DNA from: CAYVQE01 sp964633205
GTDB lineage: Bacteria > Myxococcota > B64-G9
Assembly (NCBI GenBank): GCA_964633205.1
Contig: CAZWFN010000103.1
Span: 1-23,373 of the forward strand
Reading direction: 5' to 3'
Length of the DNA: 23,373 nt
The notes under the pieces were generated by a model. The model was given only the letters and a program-made list of their open reading frames with translations. It did no database searches and was not told the origin of the DNA. The position numbers and the translations under genes are program-made. Below are positions 22,958 to 23,373 of this stretch, one piece after another (position 1 is the first letter of the stretch; the number at the start of each line of letters is the position of its first letter).

Positions 22958-23373
22958 GAACGCCGGCTGCCGAAATTCGTCGGCTGGGGCCGCTGCTGGC
23001 TCTGTTGCTGTTGGCCGGCGCTGGCCGCACCCAGACCGCGTTCGACGGCGATCCGCTGGAGCACCTCGACCCGCAGCGCTACGGGCCGGGCACCCTGATC
23101 GCCGCCATGGAGGCGCTGGCCGAGTACGGTCCTCCGCAGGCCGTCGAGCCGCTGCGGCTTTTGCTCGGCCACCCCGAGCCGGACGTGGCCCGGACCGCCG
23201 GCTGGCTGCTCAGGCGCATGGGCAACGGCGACGCCAGCGTGGCCGCCGCCGCCGGGGTGCTGGCCGACGCCGAGGCCGAGGTGGCGGCGCGGGCCGCGGC
23301 CGCGCTGGCGCTGGGTGAGCTGCGGGCGGCCGGCGCCCGCAGGCCGCTGCGCACCGCGCTGGCCGACGATGGC
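22954..23373 (+). CDS. HEAT-repeat exported protein (partial, runs off the window)
   Basis: The first 140 codons of a gene cut by the window end. Seen: a short signal-like hydrophobic stretch at about 11-25 (LGPLLALLLLAGAG), then helical repeats of the HEAT type, for example EALAEYGPPQAVEPLRLLLG, PDVARTAGWLLRRMGN and AEVAARAAAALALGELR. HEAT repeats in exported proteins usually serve protein interaction. The start is the ATG of an ATGA overlap with the preceding cytochrome gene, which indicates translational coupling and probably a shared job with it. There is no stop before the edge, so the rest of the domain layout is unknown. Heme-binding or further domains could follow downstream. Confidence 0.8.
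   Translation, partial: MRTPAAEIRRLGPLLALLLLAGAGRTQTAFDGDPLEHLDPQRYGPGTLIAAMEALAEYGPPQAVEPLRLLLGHPEPDVARTAGWLLRRMGNGDASVAAAAGVLADAEAEVAARAAAALALGELRAAGARRPLRTALADDG

Overview
The window is very GC-rich bacterial DNA, densely coded on both strands, with Shine-Dalgarno sites before most starts and sigma70-like promoters in the short gaps. I cannot name the species. The gene content (Rep-type and HelD-type helicases, TrmH, PP2C phosphatase, beta-type branched-chain aminotransferase, HzsA-like c-type cytochrome, RAYT element with a GGGGTCAGGTCT-type repeat) would suit a deltaproteobacterial-grade or similar high-GC Gram-negative, probably assembled as a draft or metagenome bin. This placement is inference. 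No tRNA, rRNA or CRISPR array was seen.

Left part (1-9209). A complete AAA/DUF4143 ATPase gene (minus) has an AT-rich promoter overlapped by a near-perfect 22-bp palindrome. It is followed by a twin-arginine PflX-type radical SAM protein (minus), a short citrate synthase (minus), a DUF4405-type membrane protein (plus), a small membrane protein (minus), a DUF72 protein (minus), a cation diffusion facilitator (plus) and a HelD/UvrD-like ATPase (plus).

Middle (9179-12700). A 100-N scaffold gap is flanked on both sides by the same 55 bp, the signature of two contigs that overlap and were not merged. The overlap ends inside the left terminal repeat of a roughly 1.1-kb RAYT (REP-associated tyrosine transposase) element. 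That element ends on the right in a 34-bp perfect palindrome with a 3-nt loop followed by T-tracts. A one-arm relic of the same repeat lies about 2.5 kb upstream. A Rep-type helicase gene follows at once, and two further hairpins lie between it and the next gene.

Right part (12705-23373). A small regulator joining a BldC/MerR-like helix-turn-helix to a receiver-like domain (minus) lies beside an AT-rich region of direct and inverted TTGCAAAA repeats. TrmH and a TPR membrane protein form an overlapping operon (minus). ilvE (plus) has a clear promoter. A PP2C phosphatase gene (minus) diverges from a run of four plus-strand genes for exported proteins: a 694-residue lipoprotein of unknown family, a UshA-type 5'-nucleotidase, a predicted HzsA-like di-heme lipoprotein, and a HEAT-repeat protein cut by the window edge. 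The last three overlap and look translationally coupled.

The most interesting parts are the RAYT element and its repeats, the exported nucleotidase-cytochrome-HEAT cluster, the Tat-exported radical SAM protein and the HTH-receiver fusion. I found no clear defence system or wholly new machinery.
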